From Hyphomicrobiales bacterium (GTDB lineage Bacteria > Pseudomonadota > Alphaproteobacteria > Rhizobiales > Rhizobiaceae): DNA of 64,000 nucleotides. Within the stretch, counting starts at the first letter, position 1. Every line of letters begins with the position of its first letter. Under the pieces are notes generated by a model. It saw only the letters and a list, made by a program, of their open reading frames with translations, was not told the DNA's origin and did not search any database. Position numbers and translations under genes: made by a program. The stretch is from the NCBI GenBank assembly GCA_900469615.1, contig UBYA01000008.1, positions 440,365 through 504,364 on the forward strand. Direction: 5' to 3'. This document shows positions 47,595 through 58,175 of this stretch, in pieces.

Positions 47595-48581
47595 TTACCA
47601 GCGATGATGGACGTGCGGCGCGATCAGGCGCTCGTAGATCTCGCGCGTCGCCGCCATGACGTCGGCTGAGAGCGGCGCAAGATCGGCCGCGGCCGCGTTA
47701 GCCTTGGCCTGCTCGGCATTGCGCGCACCCGGAATGACGACGGTAACGGCTTCGTTCATCAGGATCCAGCGCAGGGCGAAGGCTGCCATGCCGGTGCCGG
47801 CAGGCACCAGTTTGCGCACCTCTTCCACGGCCTGGAGACCCACCTCGAACGGAACGCCCGCAAAGGTCTCCCCGACATCGAAGGCCTCGCCATGACGGTT
47901 GAAGTTGCGGTGATCGTCGCTGGCAAACTGCGTGTCGCGGGTAATCTTGCCGGAGAGCAGGCCGGAGGCGAGCGGCACGCGGGCGATGACCGCCACGTTC
48001 TTGTGCCTGGCCTCCTTGAAGAACAGATGGTCTGGCCGCTGGCGGAAGATGTTGTAGATGATCTGGATGCTGAGCACGCCCGGATATTCGATTGCCTTCA
48101 GCGCTTCCTCGACCTTCTCGACACTGACGCCATATCCCTTGATCTTGCCGGCTTTCTGCAATTCGTCGAGGCCGGCGAACACCTCCGGCCGATAGAGGAC
48201 CTCTGTCGGCGGGCAATGAAGCTGCACCAAGTCGAGGCTTTCCACGCCGAGGTTCGCCAGGCTGCGGTCGATGAAGCTTTCGAGATTGGCCTTGGTATAG
48301 CCGTCAGCGACATGCGGGCTCAGCCGGCGGCCGGCTTTGGTCGCCACCATCGGACGCTTGCCGCCACGGGTCTTCAAGACGTCTGCAATGATTTTTTCCG
48401 AGCGGCCGTCGCCGTAGACGTCGGCGGTATCGATGAAGATCATGCCGGCATCGAGAGCGGCGTTCAGGGCCGCACGGCCGTCGGCCTCGCTGACATCGCC
48501 CCACGCACCGCCGATCTGCCAGGCACCGAAGCCGACATCCGTAACGATAAAGGGCGTGCGTCCGAAAGCATGATGTCTCAT
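47595..48581 (-). CDS. Aldo/keto reductase
   Basis: 328 aa from ATG 48581 (GAGGAG seven bases upstream). Catalytic tetrad residues are visible in IDTADVYGDGRSE (Asp, Tyr), ATKAGRR (Lys) and VQLHCPP (His); NADPH end VVIPGARNAEQAKAN. Family members reduce aldehydes and sugars. It is upstream of the short-chain dehydrogenase on the same strand with a 79-base gap, so both may act on related carbonyls. Confidence 0.9.
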   Translation of the reverse strand: MRHHAFGRTPFIVTDVGFGAWQIGGAWGDVSEADGRAALNAALDAGMIFIDTADVYGDGRSEKIIADVLKTRGGKRPMVATKAGRRLSPHVADGYTKANLESFIDRSLANLGVESLDLVQLHCPPTEVLYRPEVFAGLDELQKAGKIKGYGVSVEKVEEALKAIEYPGVLSIQIIYNIFRQRPDHLFFKEARHKNVAVIARVPLASGLLSGKITRDTQFASDDHRNFNRHGEAFDVGETFAGVPFEVGLQAVEEVRKLVPAGTGMAAFALRWILMNEAVTVVIPGARNAEQAKANAAAADLAPLSADVMAATREIYERLIAPHVHHRW

Positions 48582-48805
48582 GAGATGTCTCCTCTCTTTT
48601 GATCGCCAGGTAACAGCGCAGTAGCAGCCGTCCGGGCAGGTCACAAGCGCGCATCCGCGATCGAGGATCGCAATCGCGTGAACCGGGAAGGGACGGGGCC
48701 TGCGTCCGCTGACGAAACCGTTGGATGACGCGGCCGGTGCGGTATTCATCGCGCCGTCGTTTGCTTAAGAAGGAGGGACCGGATTTCTGACTGTTATCGG
48801 AGCCC

Positions 48806-50041
48806 ATGCCCTCTTTCAGCTTCATCCACGCCGCCGACCTGCATCTTGGCAGCCCTTTCCAGGGCTTGGCCCTGAAGGATGCCGCCATTGCCGCCGTCTT
48901 TGTCGAGGCCAGCCGCAAGGCCTTCTCAACGCTCGTCGGGCTGGCGATCGAAAGACGCGTCGATTTCTTCGTCATTGCCGGCGACGTCTATGACGGCGAT
49001 TGGAAGGACAACAAGATCGGCCTGTTCTTCAATCGCGAGATGGCGCGGCTGGAGCGGGCGGGCATCCCGGTCTACCTGCTGCGCGGCAATCACGATGCGG
49101 CAAGCGTCATCACCAAGACCATCACCTTGCCGTCGAACGTCCATGAGTTTCCGACCGGCAAGCCGGGCAGTTTCAGGCTGGACGCGTTGCAGGTGGCGCT
49201 GCACGGTCAGGGGTTTGCGGAACGTTCCGCCAACGACAATCTGGCGCTTTCCTATCCGGCACCCGTTTCCGGCTGGTTCAACCTCGGCATTCTCCACACC
49301 TCGCTCACCGGCCGCGAGCCGCATGCGCCCTATGCGCCGTGCTCGGTCGATGATCTGCGGTCGCGCGGCTATGATTACTGGGCGCTCGGTCATGTGCATG
49401 ATTTCGAAGTTGTGGCGCGGGACCCGCTCGTCATCTTTCCCGGCAATCTGCAGGGCCGCAATATCCGCGAACGCGGCGCCAAGGGTGCGGTGCTGGTGAC
49501 CGTCGAAGACGGCCGGATCGAACATGAGCGCATCATCGTCGACGAGGCGCGTTTCGCGCAGGCCGATATCGTCGTCGATCCGGAGGACGATCAGACGGCG
49601 ATCCTCCGTCGTGTGGAACAGGGGGTGCAGCCCCTGGCCGATGAGATGCAAGGGCGCATGACTGCGCTGCGCGTGCGGCTTTCCGGCGTCTCGCCGCTGC
49701 ATGGGACGATCGCCGCCAACCGTCAGCAATGGCGCGATGAAGTGGAGGCCGCCTGCCATCGGGTGCATGAGGATATCTGGCTTGAGAAACTGGAATTGCG
49801 GCTGGAGCCGCCGCCTGAGAGAACGGCGGAAGCGGATGGCGCGCTCGATCTGCGTCAGCTCCTGGGCGAACATGCCGGCGATGCCGATATCGCGGCGGAA
49901 GCGGGCCGGCTGATCGATGAGATTGCGGTGCGCCTGCCGGGCGGCCTTGGCGCGACGGAGCAGCCTCTGGACGACGGCGTGGAAGCCCTCGTCGAAGAGG
50001 CGCGGCAATTGCTGCTGGCACGCGGGCAGGGGGCAGGCTGA
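48806..50041 (+). CDS. DNA repair exonuclease, calcineurin-like phosphoesterase (YhaO/SbcD-like)
   Basis: 411 aa. Metallophosphatase motifs FIHAADLHLGSPF, VIAGDVYDGDW, LRGNHDAAS and WALGHVHDFEV are complete, matching the SbcD/Mre11-related YhaO group. The stop overlaps the start of the next gene by one base (TGATG), so the two subunits are made together. Expected to act as the nuclease half of an SbcCD-like complex on DNA ends. Confidence 0.92.
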   Translation: MPSFSFIHAADLHLGSPFQGLALKDAAIAAVFVEASRKAFSTLVGLAIERRVDFFVIAGDVYDGDWKDNKIGLFFNREMARLERAGIPVYLLRGNHDAASVITKTITLPSNVHEFPTGKPGSFRLDALQVALHGQGFAERSANDNLALSYPAPVSGWFNLGILHTSLTGREPHAPYAPCSVDDLRSRGYDYWALGHVHDFEVVARDPLVIFPGNLQGRNIRERGAKGAVLVTVEDGRIEHERIIVDEARFAQADIVVDPEDDQTAILRRVEQGVQPLADEMQGRMTALRVRLSGVSPLHGTIAANRQQWRDEVEAACHRVHEDIWLEKLELRLEPPPERTAEADGALDLRQLLGEHAGDADIAAEAGRLIDEIAVRLPGGLGATEQPLDDGVEALVEEARQLLLARGQGAG

Positions 50042-53000
50042 TGCGCTTTACCCGGCTCGATATTCTGCGCTACGGCGCGTTGACCGATCGCACCCTCGAT
50101 TTCCGCGCCGGCGCGCGGCTGCATGTCATCTATGGCCCGAACGAGGCCGGCAAGTCCTCGGCGCTCAGCGCGATCTCCGATCTCCTGTTCGGCTTTCCTG
50201 CCGCTGCCGAGCAGAGCTTCCTGCATGAACCCAATACGTTGCGGATCGGTGCCTATATCAGCGCGCGCGATGGCGGGCTGCTGCGCTTCCGCCGCCGCCG
50301 TGGCCGGAAGGGAACGCTCCTCGCCCCTGACGACAAGGAAACGCCGCTGGCCGAGGATGCGCTCGCGCCCTTTCTCGGCAACTTGAGCCGCGATGTCTTC
50401 GAGCGGGCTTTCGGGCTGGACTCGCAGCGGTTGCGGCAGGGCGCGACCGCCATGCTGCGCAGCGGCGGCGAGATCGGCAGCCTGCTGTTTTCGGCCGCCT
50501 CCGGGCTGACCGGCCTGTCCCGCCTGCGTCAGACTCTGGAATCGGAGGCCGACGGCATCTATGCGGCCCGGCGCTCGAAGGATCGCGGTTTCTATCAGGC
50601 ACTCGACCGCTACGAGGATGCGCGCAAAGCCGAGCGGGATAACGAGCTGAAATCCGGCGATTGGAAAAAGCTCCTTGCCGAAGCGGCCGAGCTGGAGGCG
50701 GAGCTGGAGCGCTTGCAGACGGAACGTCATGGCACGCGGGAGGCGCTGGACCGGTTCAAGCGGCTGAAGACCTTGCAGCCCTTGCTCGCTGAAATCGACG
50801 CGGAAAGTCTGGCGCTCGATGATCTGGCCGATCTTGCCGCGATACCGGACAGCTTCGCCGACACGCTCGAGCAGCGGCTGCGCGACCGCCAGGTGACCGA
50901 AGAGGAGTTGCGGCGGGCCCGACAAGCTGTTGCACGGGCGGAAGAAGACCTGTCGCGCATTCAGGTCGACGAGGCTCTGTTGCAGATTGCAGGCGATATC
51001 ACGCAGCTCTTTGCCGATACCGGCAACTACCGCGCTCAGCGCCATGACCTGCCGCGCGTCGATCAGGAGCTCGCCGGCTATGACACGACGCTGCTGCAGC
51101 TCGCCCGCCGTCTCGGCCTTGCCGAGGTCGATCTGGAGCATCGCCAGCCGAGCGATGTCGACCGTACGCGGCTGGCTGAGCTGGTGGAACAGGGCAGACA
51201 GCTTGCGCGGCAAATGCAGTCTCTATCCGAGCAAGCCGAGAGCGAGCGCAAGCAGCTGGCCGCTCTGGAGAGGGATAGCCTTGCGGGCCGGCTGATCGAT
51301 CCGAGACCCTATAGCGATCAGCTGGAGGCGATGGGCAGCGATCTCTCCGCGCTGGCCCGTCTTGATGGGCTGGAAACGCAGATACGGCGCATCGAGGCCG
51401 ATCTTGATGAGGCGGCCGGACGGCTACAGCCACCAGTCGGCGACATCGCCGCGCTCTTCGCGGCAGCCCTTCCGGAAGCGGCTGAGATTGCAATGCATCG
51501 AGACGCCATAGACGCTGCTCGTTCGAAAGTGCGCGAGGCGGCCGGAAAGCTTGAGAACTATGACGAGCAGCTGGCAGAGATGGAACAAACGCTCGCAGAG
51601 GCCGAGCGTACAGGACCAGTCGTCACGCGCGAGCAGATCGCCGTTGCGCGTGAGGGCCGCGATGGGCAATGGGCTTCGATCCAGCAAAGGTGGACGGATG
51701 GCGCCGCGCCGGAGGCGAGGCTGCTTGCAGCACTGACCTTGAGCCTCGCCGAGGCCGATCGCCTCGCCGATGCCGCCCTGAACGATGCGGATCGTGTTGC
51801 GCGCCACGCCGACTATCGCTTGCGTCAGGCGCGCTTGCTGCAGGAACGGGAGCGGGCCTCCCGCCACCTCGCGAGCTGTGAGAAGGCGCTCCAGAATGCC
51901 CAGGCGACCTTTGCCGGCCTTTTCGAGCACTGCGGCGTCGATGCGCTCGACCCTTCGACAATGCTGGAGTGGCGCCGCGGGGTGGAGCTGTTGCGCCGCG
52001 AGCGCAAGGCATTGCGGGATCTGTGCGACGAGAGGGATGAGAATGCGCAGGCGGAAGGCCGTGTCCTGCCCGCCCTGCAGGACATCGTCGAGGCGACCGG
52101 CTATAAAGGCGGGCGCCTGCCGCCCGCCGCGATTGCCGAAGGGCTGCGTAAGCACTTGCGCCTTCTTTCGGAACGCTGGAGCGAAAGCCGCACGCGGGAA
52201 GGGGAGATCGGTGCTGCGCGCGACCGGCTGGCCCGCTTCGACGATCAGCAGCAGATATTGGAACGGCAGCATGCCGAGTGGCGCGGTGCGTTCGGCAAGG
52301 CCGTGGAGCTCATGGGCCTGCCTGCCGATACGACGCTGGAAATGGCGAACGCTGCCCTGAAGGCATGGGAGGAGCTGCCCGATCTTCTGGCGGAGCGTGA
52401 AAACCGTTTGCGCCGTGTCAATGGCATGCGTCGCGACATGGCGGATTTCGAGCGGCGCTTGGCGACGCTTGCCGCCAATAGCGGCTATGAATTGGACCAT
52501 TTGCCGCCGGACGCCGCCGTCGAGGCACTCCACACCCGCGTCAATGCCATGCGCGGCGAATTGAAGAAGCGCGACGGCCTCGAAGAGGAGCGGCAGCGCG
52601 GGGAAGCGCAGGTCGTGCGCCAGGAGGCCGCGCTTGCGGCCATCACAGACGATCTCGATCGTCTGACCGCCGATCTGGTCGGCGTGGACGACCCGCCGGC
52701 CTTGCTCTCGCGGCTGCGCGAGCGCCTGCGGCTGACTGCGCGTCTCCGTGAAAGCCGCGATCGTTTCCGCCAGCAGGCAGATGGAAAAGCCGAAGGCGAC
52801 CTTCGCGCCGATCTGACCGGCTTCGAAAGGGTCGCTGCCGATCTCGAAATCGAGCGATTGACCGAGGAAGATCAACGGCAGTTCGCCAGGCACGGCGAGC
52901 TTTCGGCACGGCTGGCGGAAAACCGTCGTCAGCGGCAGGTGCTGGAAACGGGGAACAGTGCCGAATATGCGGTTTTCGAGAAGCTTTCCGCCGAGCAGGA

Positions 53001-53496
53001 GGCCAAGGACCTTGCGCGGCAATGGGTTGTTCTCAAGATCGCGGCCCGCATGCTGGCGGGCTCGATGGAGGCTTATCGCGAAAAGCAGGCCGATCCTGTC
53101 GTCAAGCGGGCGGGAGAACTGTTTTCGCAGCTGACCGGCGGCCGCTTTTCCCGTCTTGTCGAAGCTCACGATGAAAGCGACGCGCTGCAATTGCTGGCGG
53201 AACGCGCCGCCGGCGAACGCGTGCCGCTGGATGGCCTGAGCGAAGGCACGGGCGACCAGCTCTATCTTGCCTTGCGGCTGGCATTTCTCGAGGATTATTC
53301 CACCCGCAATGAACCGGCGCCATTGATCGTCGACGATATTTTCCAGACGTTCGACGACGAGCGCGTTGGCGCCGGGCTGCGGGTTCTTGCGGCGACGGCG
53401 GATCGTTTCCAGACGATCCTGTTCACCCACGAGATGAGCGTTGTCGACATCGCCAAAAGCGAAATCGGCGAGGACCTCGATCTGATCCGGCTCTGA
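50041..53496 (+). CDS. SMC-like AAA ATPase (YhaN/SbcC-like)
   Basis: 1151 aa. Walker A GPNEAGKSS (32-40) at the N-terminus, two very long coiled-coil regions rich in Glu/Arg/Leu, and the C-terminal signature LSEGTGDQLYLALRLAFLE plus Walker B PLIVDDIFQTFDDERV. Architecture of the YhaN subgroup of SbcC/Rad50 ATPases, partner of the upstream nuclease. Convergent with the GT2 gene of the capsule locus, 23 bases apart. Confidence 0.93.
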   Translation: MRFTRLDILRYGALTDRTLDFRAGARLHVIYGPNEAGKSSALSAISDLLFGFPAAAEQSFLHEPNTLRIGAYISARDGGLLRFRRRRGRKGTLLAPDDKETPLAEDALAPFLGNLSRDVFERAFGLDSQRLRQGATAMLRSGGEIGSLLFSAASGLTGLSRLRQTLESEADGIYAARRSKDRGFYQALDRYEDARKAERDNELKSGDWKKLLAEAAELEAELERLQTERHGTREALDRFKRLKTLQPLLAEIDAESLALDDLADLAAIPDSFADTLEQRLRDRQVTEEELRRARQAVARAEEDLSRIQVDEALLQIAGDITQLFADTGNYRAQRHDLPRVDQELAGYDTTLLQLARRLGLAEVDLEHRQPSDVDRTRLAELVEQGRQLARQMQSLSEQAESERKQLAALERDSLAGRLIDPRPYSDQLEAMGSDLSALARLDGLETQIRRIEADLDEAAGRLQPPVGDIAALFAAALPEAAEIAMHRDAIDAARSKVREAAGKLENYDEQLAEMEQTLAEAERTGPVVTREQIAVAREGRDGQWASIQQRWTDGAAPEARLLAALTLSLAEADRLADAALNDADRVARHADYRLRQARLLQERERASRHLASCEKALQNAQATFAGLFEHCGVDALDPSTMLEWRRGVELLRRERKALRDLCDERDENAQAEGRVLPALQDIVEATGYKGGRLPPAAIAEGLRKHLRLLSERWSESRTREGEIGAARDRLARFDDQQQILERQHAEWRGAFGKAVELMGLPADTTLEMANAALKAWEELPDLLAERENRLRRVNGMRRDMADFERRLATLAANSGYELDHLPPDAAVEALHTRVNAMRGELKKRDGLEEERQRGEAQVVRQEAALAAITDDLDRLTADLVGVDDPPALLSRLRERLRLTARLRESRDRFRQQADGKAEGDLRADLTGFERVAADLEIERLTEEDQRQFARHGELSARLAENRRQRQVLETGNSAEYAVFEKLSAEQEAKDLARQWVVLKIAARMLAGSMEAYREKQADPVVKRAGELFSQLTGGRFSRLVEAHDESDALQLLAERAAGERVPLDGLSEGTGDQLYLALRLAFLEDYSTRNEPAPLIVDDIFQTFDDERVGAGLRVLAATADRFQTILFTHEMSVVDIAKSEIGEDLDLIRL

Positions 53497-53519
53497 TCGA
53501 GACCAGCCCGGATCGCGTG

Positions 53520-55706
53520 CTACGTCATCGATGGAATATGAAGTCGTGTCGGGATCACGATCCTGGGGTCCGACTTGTCCCGGCTGTAAGCCGGGTTGAG
53601 TGAGCGATCGATGAAGTTCTGCGTGGCATGCAATCGGCGCAGATTCTGCTTCTCCTGCTCGAAACGCTTCTTTCGTTCGCCGGATTTGTCCGATCCGCGC
53701 GAAAGCGATTCATGATGATAGAGGCAGGCGAAGGGTGTCCAGATAATGCGGAAGCCGGCCGTGTACGCGCGCAGGCAATAGTCGACATCGTTGTAGGCGA
53801 CCGCAAAATTCTCCTCGTCGAACAAGCCGATCTTGCGCAGGCAATCGCCTGAAATCAGCATCACCGCCCCGGTCACGCAGGTCATGGTGTTGCGCACATG
53901 CAGCCGGTTCATCGGCCCGCCGAACTCCTTCGGCTTGTTCATGTACCAGTGGCCGGCCAGCCCGCCGAAGCCGATCACCACGCCCGCATGCTGCATCTTG
54001 TCATTCGAAAACAGCAGCTTGGCGCCGACGATGCCGGTTCTGTCATAAGCGAGGCAGGAGACCATTTCCTTCAGCCAGCCCGGCTCCATGACTTCGACAT
54101 CGTTATTGAGGATCAGGTAGTGTTCTCCGGTCGCCGTACTCAGGCCGCGATTGATTGAGCGCGAGAAATTGAAGGCTTCCGGTGCGATGGACGCGGAAAA
54201 TCGCGGCTCGGCCTGACGGTAGCGATCGTAGAGCTCGAGCACCGATGGATCCGTGGAGCCGTTGTCGATGACCAGAACTTCGAAGTTGGGATAGTCCGTC
54301 TTTGCGAAGATGTCGCCGAGGATGCGCGAGATCAGATCGAAATTGTCCTTGCTCGGAATGACGATCGAGATTTTCGGCCATTCCCTGGGCGGCTCGAACC
54401 TGATGCGATGCAGCGTCTTGGTCAGCGCTCCTTCGACCTCTATCGCCTGCCGCTGCCGCTCGAATCTCTCGGTCAGAGCCTTTCTGGCGTTCACCGTGGC
54501 GGCGTCCATGAATTTGCGCGAATAGGTCTTGCCGTTGCGGCGCCACCAGTAAGCCGGATAGGGCAGGTGCAGGATGCTGTCTTCGGGAAGGCCTTCCAGA
54601 TAGCGCAGCAGAAGATCGTAGTCCTGCGAGCCGTCATAGCCGGTGCGGAGATAGCCGATTTCCCGAAGCCGGTCATGACGGTAGACGGAGAAATGGTTGA
54701 TATAGTTGACGCCCGTCAGCAGCACGGAATCATAGGCCGGCTTCAGCATGACGCCGGTCGGCTTCAGGGTGTCGTCGACCACCAGCTCGTCGGTATAGAG
54801 AAAATTCGCTTTCGGATTTTGCTCCAGCGTGTGGCGAATGAGCTTGAAGGCATGGGGGGCGATCACGTCGTCATGATCGAGTAAGGCGATCCATTGCCCT
54901 TTCGCATGGGACAAACCGGCATTGGTGGCCGCCGCAATGCCGCCGTTGCGCTCGTTCAGCACGAAGCGGACATTATCCTTCGATTGCTGGCTCTCGTACC
55001 ATCGTCGCGTTTCCGGTGATGTCGAACCGTCATCGCTGAGAAGGAGCTCGATGCCTTGCTCACCCTGGGTTTCGAAAGATTTGACGAGGTCGTCCAGATA
55101 GCGCGGCGGTGCATTGTAGACGGGAACGACGACGCTCAACCACGTTCCGGCGGTTACGGAGACAGGTGCCGCAGCCAGCTCGGAGGCAAGACGATAGCTG
55201 GCGTCCGCATATTGCACGGTCAGGCTTGCGCCGCGTCGCCCGAAGCGCAGTCTGGGTAACTTCATCCAATGCCGCGGCAGTTTGCCGAGATCGACGCGCC
55301 TGGTTTTTTCGTCCGCTCCAAGAGTCTCGGCAATATACTTCTCCGCCGACTTCGCGGATGCAAAGGCCACGGCATCGAATTGAAACCGCGTCGGGAAAGT
55401 GGCGGGATCGGCACGCAGGGCGCAGATGCTGCCGGCTGAACCGATATCCGCGGTGATGATGAAGCGATGCCCTTCGGAAAACGTGACGGTATCCTTCTCA
55501 CGGAAGCCGTAGCCGCGATTGACATAGAATTTCGGGTCTATCGGCTCATCGGCGGCCGTCAGATGAATGACGATCATTCTTTTGCGAACCGGCGGGAATC
55601 GGATCTCGAATGCCGGATCGTCGCCAAGGGACGTCCACAGGCCGGCATGCGCGCCGATGGATATGTCGCGTTCGAGGTCGGCGTTCGGTACGATTTTGAG
55701 TGTCAT
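53520..55706 (-). CDS. Two-domain GT2 glycosyltransferase (capsule locus)
   Basis: 728 aa: an N-terminal beta-rich region of unknown kind (1-185), a first GT2 domain (about 188-430, with DDGST at 225-229 and DHDD at 277-280) and a second GT2 domain (about 444-700, with DNGST at 481-485 and NNDVE at 534-538). Two complete catalytic domains suggest it adds two sugars or alternates linkages, as in dual-domain polymerases. Last gene of the leftward capsule operon. Confidence 0.9.
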   Translation of the reverse strand: MTLKIVPNADLERDISIGAHAGLWTSLGDDPAFEIRFPPVRKRMIVIHLTAADEPIDPKFYVNRGYGFREKDTVTFSEGHRFIITADIGSAGSICALRADPATFPTRFQFDAVAFASAKSAEKYIAETLGADEKTRRVDLGKLPRHWMKLPRLRFGRRGASLTVQYADASYRLASELAAAPVSVTAGTWLSVVVPVYNAPPRYLDDLVKSFETQGEQGIELLLSDDGSTSPETRRWYESQQSKDNVRFVLNERNGGIAAATNAGLSHAKGQWIALLDHDDVIAPHAFKLIRHTLEQNPKANFLYTDELVVDDTLKPTGVMLKPAYDSVLLTGVNYINHFSVYRHDRLREIGYLRTGYDGSQDYDLLLRYLEGLPEDSILHLPYPAYWWRRNGKTYSRKFMDAATVNARKALTERFERQRQAIEVEGALTKTLHRIRFEPPREWPKISIVIPSKDNFDLISRILGDIFAKTDYPNFEVLVIDNGSTDPSVLELYDRYRQAEPRFSASIAPEAFNFSRSINRGLSTATGEHYLILNNDVEVMEPGWLKEMVSCLAYDRTGIVGAKLLFSNDKMQHAGVVIGFGGLAGHWYMNKPKEFGGPMNRLHVRNTMTCVTGAVMLISGDCLRKIGLFDEENFAVAYNDVDYCLRAYTAGFRIIWTPFACLYHHESLSRGSDKSGERKKRFEQEKQNLRRLHATQNFIDRSLNPAYSRDKSDPRIVIPTRLHIPSMT

Positions 55707-55741
55707 CGAAATATTTTTATCCAGACGCCTTTTGACGTTGC

Positions 55742-56863
55742 CTATGAGATTTCAGTTTCGGGCCGTACCACGAACGGCTCGAAACATATGCCGGGAAATG
55801 CCGGGCTCGCATGCAGTTGCATTTTCTCGATCGAGTGTCTTGTCGCGTCGCGCGCGGCAAGCCGGCGCTCACGATCGCTCACCAGCTGCTCTATAGCAGC
55901 CAACCACTCTTCCTGTGTATTGCCGATATGAAACTCTCCGGCGACCGCGCAGCGTGCAAAGGCCGGGCATCGGGAAAATATGGCCGCTGCCTGCAGGCGG
56001 CTGATGTCGATCCGCTTGGTATCGGAACGGCTCTCATTCGTCCTGCCCGGCAACAAGGGGGCCAGAGCGATATCGGCATTGTGATGCGTTGTCCGCGCCA
56101 GATAGGCCGGCCAGGACAGGGGCGGGGCGATCCTAACTCTCGACGGATCGATTCCCTGGCGGCGCCAGCGGCGAGCCAGCGAGCCGGCGGCGAAAACCTC
56201 GAAATTCAGATTAGGGTGCTTTTCCATCGCCGTTTTGACGATCGGCATCAGGAATTCATGTTCGCGGCGATGAATGCCGGTGGCATGGTAGACCATCGTC
56301 AGCGGATCGGCACTGCCATCCGTGTCTTTGATCGCAATGGCAGGTAGTCTCGCCGGAAGGGGCGGCAGAATATCGATGCGGGAGTTCGTCGCGGCAAGGG
56401 CATTGGCGAGGGATTCGGTGGAGGCCCAGACGTGAGTCAGCAATCGATTGACCCGCGGCAGCGGGCGAACAGCCAATTTGATCAATCGGAATTTGTAGAG
56501 CCAGCTGGCTTCGTTGCCTGCTACGACGGCTGGAATGTCGTCGTCGACGAAATAGGCGATCCCGGCAAGCGCGCCGTGCCTTTCTTCCAGCCAGCGCAAT
56601 TGCGGGCGCTTGATGTATCTACAGATGATGACGAAGAGCCCGTCGCTGTCGACGGCATCGAGCGGGTCGTCGAGTCCCTTCGTAAGAATCGGAATATCTC
56701 CGAGCCTCTTGGCCCGCTCATCGAGATAATAGCTGAAACTTGGATTCGGATGGCGCGACAGGATAAGCAGCCGTTTCGCGACGTGCTTACCCTTCGCTAT
56801 CTGCGCTCCGGATTGCCGCGGCCTTGGAAGCAATTGGTAGACGATGTCGCGTAGAGTTTGCAT
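55742..56863 (-). CDS. Glycosyltransferase-like protein, GT-B fold (capsule locus)
   Basis: 373 aa from ATG 56863, 17 bases after the upstream gene; no clear ribosome site. The pattern is weakly GT1/GT4-like: YHATGIHRREHEFLMPIVKTAMEKHPNLNFEVFAAG, then the C-terminal ADIALAPLLPGRTNESRSDTKRIDIS and EWLAAIEQLVSDRERR. A sugar-transfer role is inferred mainly from these and from position. It lacks the plain EX7E motif. Confidence 0.65.
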   Translation of the reverse strand: MQTLRDIVYQLLPRPRQSGAQIAKGKHVAKRLLILSRHPNPSFSYYLDERAKRLGDIPILTKGLDDPLDAVDSDGLFVIICRYIKRPQLRWLEERHGALAGIAYFVDDDIPAVVAGNEASWLYKFRLIKLAVRPLPRVNRLLTHVWASTESLANALAATNSRIDILPPLPARLPAIAIKDTDGSADPLTMVYHATGIHRREHEFLMPIVKTAMEKHPNLNFEVFAAGSLARRWRRQGIDPSRVRIAPPLSWPAYLARTTHHNADIALAPLLPGRTNESRSDTKRIDISRLQAAAIFSRCPAFARCAVAGEFHIGNTQEEWLAAIEQLVSDRERRLAARDATRHSIEKMQLHASPAFPGICFEPFVVRPETEIS

Positions 56864-56880
56864 GGATCGTCTGCGCAAAG

Positions 56881-58146
56881 CTACGCCAGACGGCTTCGGA
56901 TACTCGAGAGAATACCGAAAGCGGCACCCCATGCCGCGAGTGTCCCTGCCAGGATCACACCGATCCAGAGCGCCCGCCGCGGATATTCGGCCTCATCGGG
57001 CAGGCTCGGGTTCAGGAATGCATCGAGGTAGAGGAGCTGCTGCTTGCTGACGAACTTGACCTGCTCAAGTGTCTTCATGCTCGTTGCGAATTGTTGCTCC
57101 GCGAGGCTCTGTTCGAGTTCGCGCTGGGACATATCCAGCGAAACGTCGGCGAGATTTTGCGCGGATTTGTTCTGTCCGGCGATCTGGCTGTTGAGCTGAT
57201 CCAGCTGCTTTTTCTTGCTGTCGATTTCGCGCTTGAGCACGCGCATCTGCGGCGCATCTGCGGAGACGGTTCCCAGCAGCGCATCGTATTTTTGCTGAAG
57301 GTCTATGCCTTCCTTCTGAACGGAAGAGATCAGGGTCGTAAGGACCGTCGACGATCCCTCGACGCTCAAGACGCCGGTTTGATTGCGCGCCGCCAAAAGC
57401 TGATCCCGAGCCTTCTGCAACTGTTCCTTTGCATTGTCCATATTCGTCTGGGCTGTTGCGATGACGTCACGCCAGATGCGGTTGTTGACATCGTTGACGA
57501 CGACTTCGGAGGCCGCCACGACCTCACGCAATACGTTCTGGGCATCGGCGGCCGTAAAGGCGCGGACCTTGACCGTCACGATGCCGCTATTCGCATCGAC
57601 TTTGACCGAAACCATGCCGTCCCAGTAGTCGTACATCTTCTCTGAGCTTGCGCCCTTTTGGAGGCGTGCGATCGGGTCGATCGAGTCGTTTCCGTAGATC
57701 TTTTCGAAATCGACCTTGCTCTGGAGCGCGGCAACCATGTCCTTGCTGTCGATGAAGTTGGTCACGATCAAGGTATTCTGGACAATTTGTGCCGGCGGTA
57801 GTCCGGTAACCTGAGTCAGCTGGTTCTTACCAAGCGACGGGGTCGACGATCGCACGGTAAAGCGGGCTTCCGATTGATATTGGTCGGATACGATGCAGGT
57901 GAAGTAAACGATCGAAGCGATATTGGGAATGACAAGCAGGAGAACCGTCGATGCCAGCATGACTTTGCTGATGACCTGTTGCATCGGGCGCGGCCGCAAG
58001 CCGACGGCCTTGAACAACTGGCTTCGCCTCGAGGTCGAGAAGCGGAGTTTTCGCGCGGTCACGGACAGATTCGTGGCCACGTTCCGACTGTGCTCCGTTG
58101 CGCTGAGCTCAAGCGTTTTAGACGCATTTTCGGTATCGTGAGCCAT
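56881..58146 (-). CDS. KpsE/CtrB-like capsule export inner-membrane protein (first copy)
   Basis: 421 aa. One N-terminal and one C-terminal membrane segment enclose a periplasmic region with long coiled coil (about 225-370), plus the family motif NPSLPDEAEYPRRALWIGVIL before the last membrane segment. Such proteins link the KpsMT ABC transporter to the outer-membrane channel. Starts 29 bases after kpsT. Clearly paralogous to 58843-60141. Confidence 0.88.
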   Translation of the reverse strand: MAHDTENASKTLELSATEHSRNVATNLSVTARKLRFSTSRRSQLFKAVGLRPRPMQQVISKVMLASTVLLLVIPNIASIVYFTCIVSDQYQSEARFTVRSSTPSLGKNQLTQVTGLPPAQIVQNTLIVTNFIDSKDMVAALQSKVDFEKIYGNDSIDPIARLQKGASSEKMYDYWDGMVSVKVDANSGIVTVKVRAFTAADAQNVLREVVAASEVVVNDVNNRIWRDVIATAQTNMDNAKEQLQKARDQLLAARNQTGVLSVEGSSTVLTTLISSVQKEGIDLQQKYDALLGTVSADAPQMRVLKREIDSKKKQLDQLNSQIAGQNKSAQNLADVSLDMSQRELEQSLAEQQFATSMKTLEQVKFVSKQQLLYLDAFLNPSLPDEAEYPRRALWIGVILAGTLAAWGAAFGILSSIRSRLA

Positions 58147-58175
58147 AGTGGGCCTTACTGGTAATTCCCGGTGTT

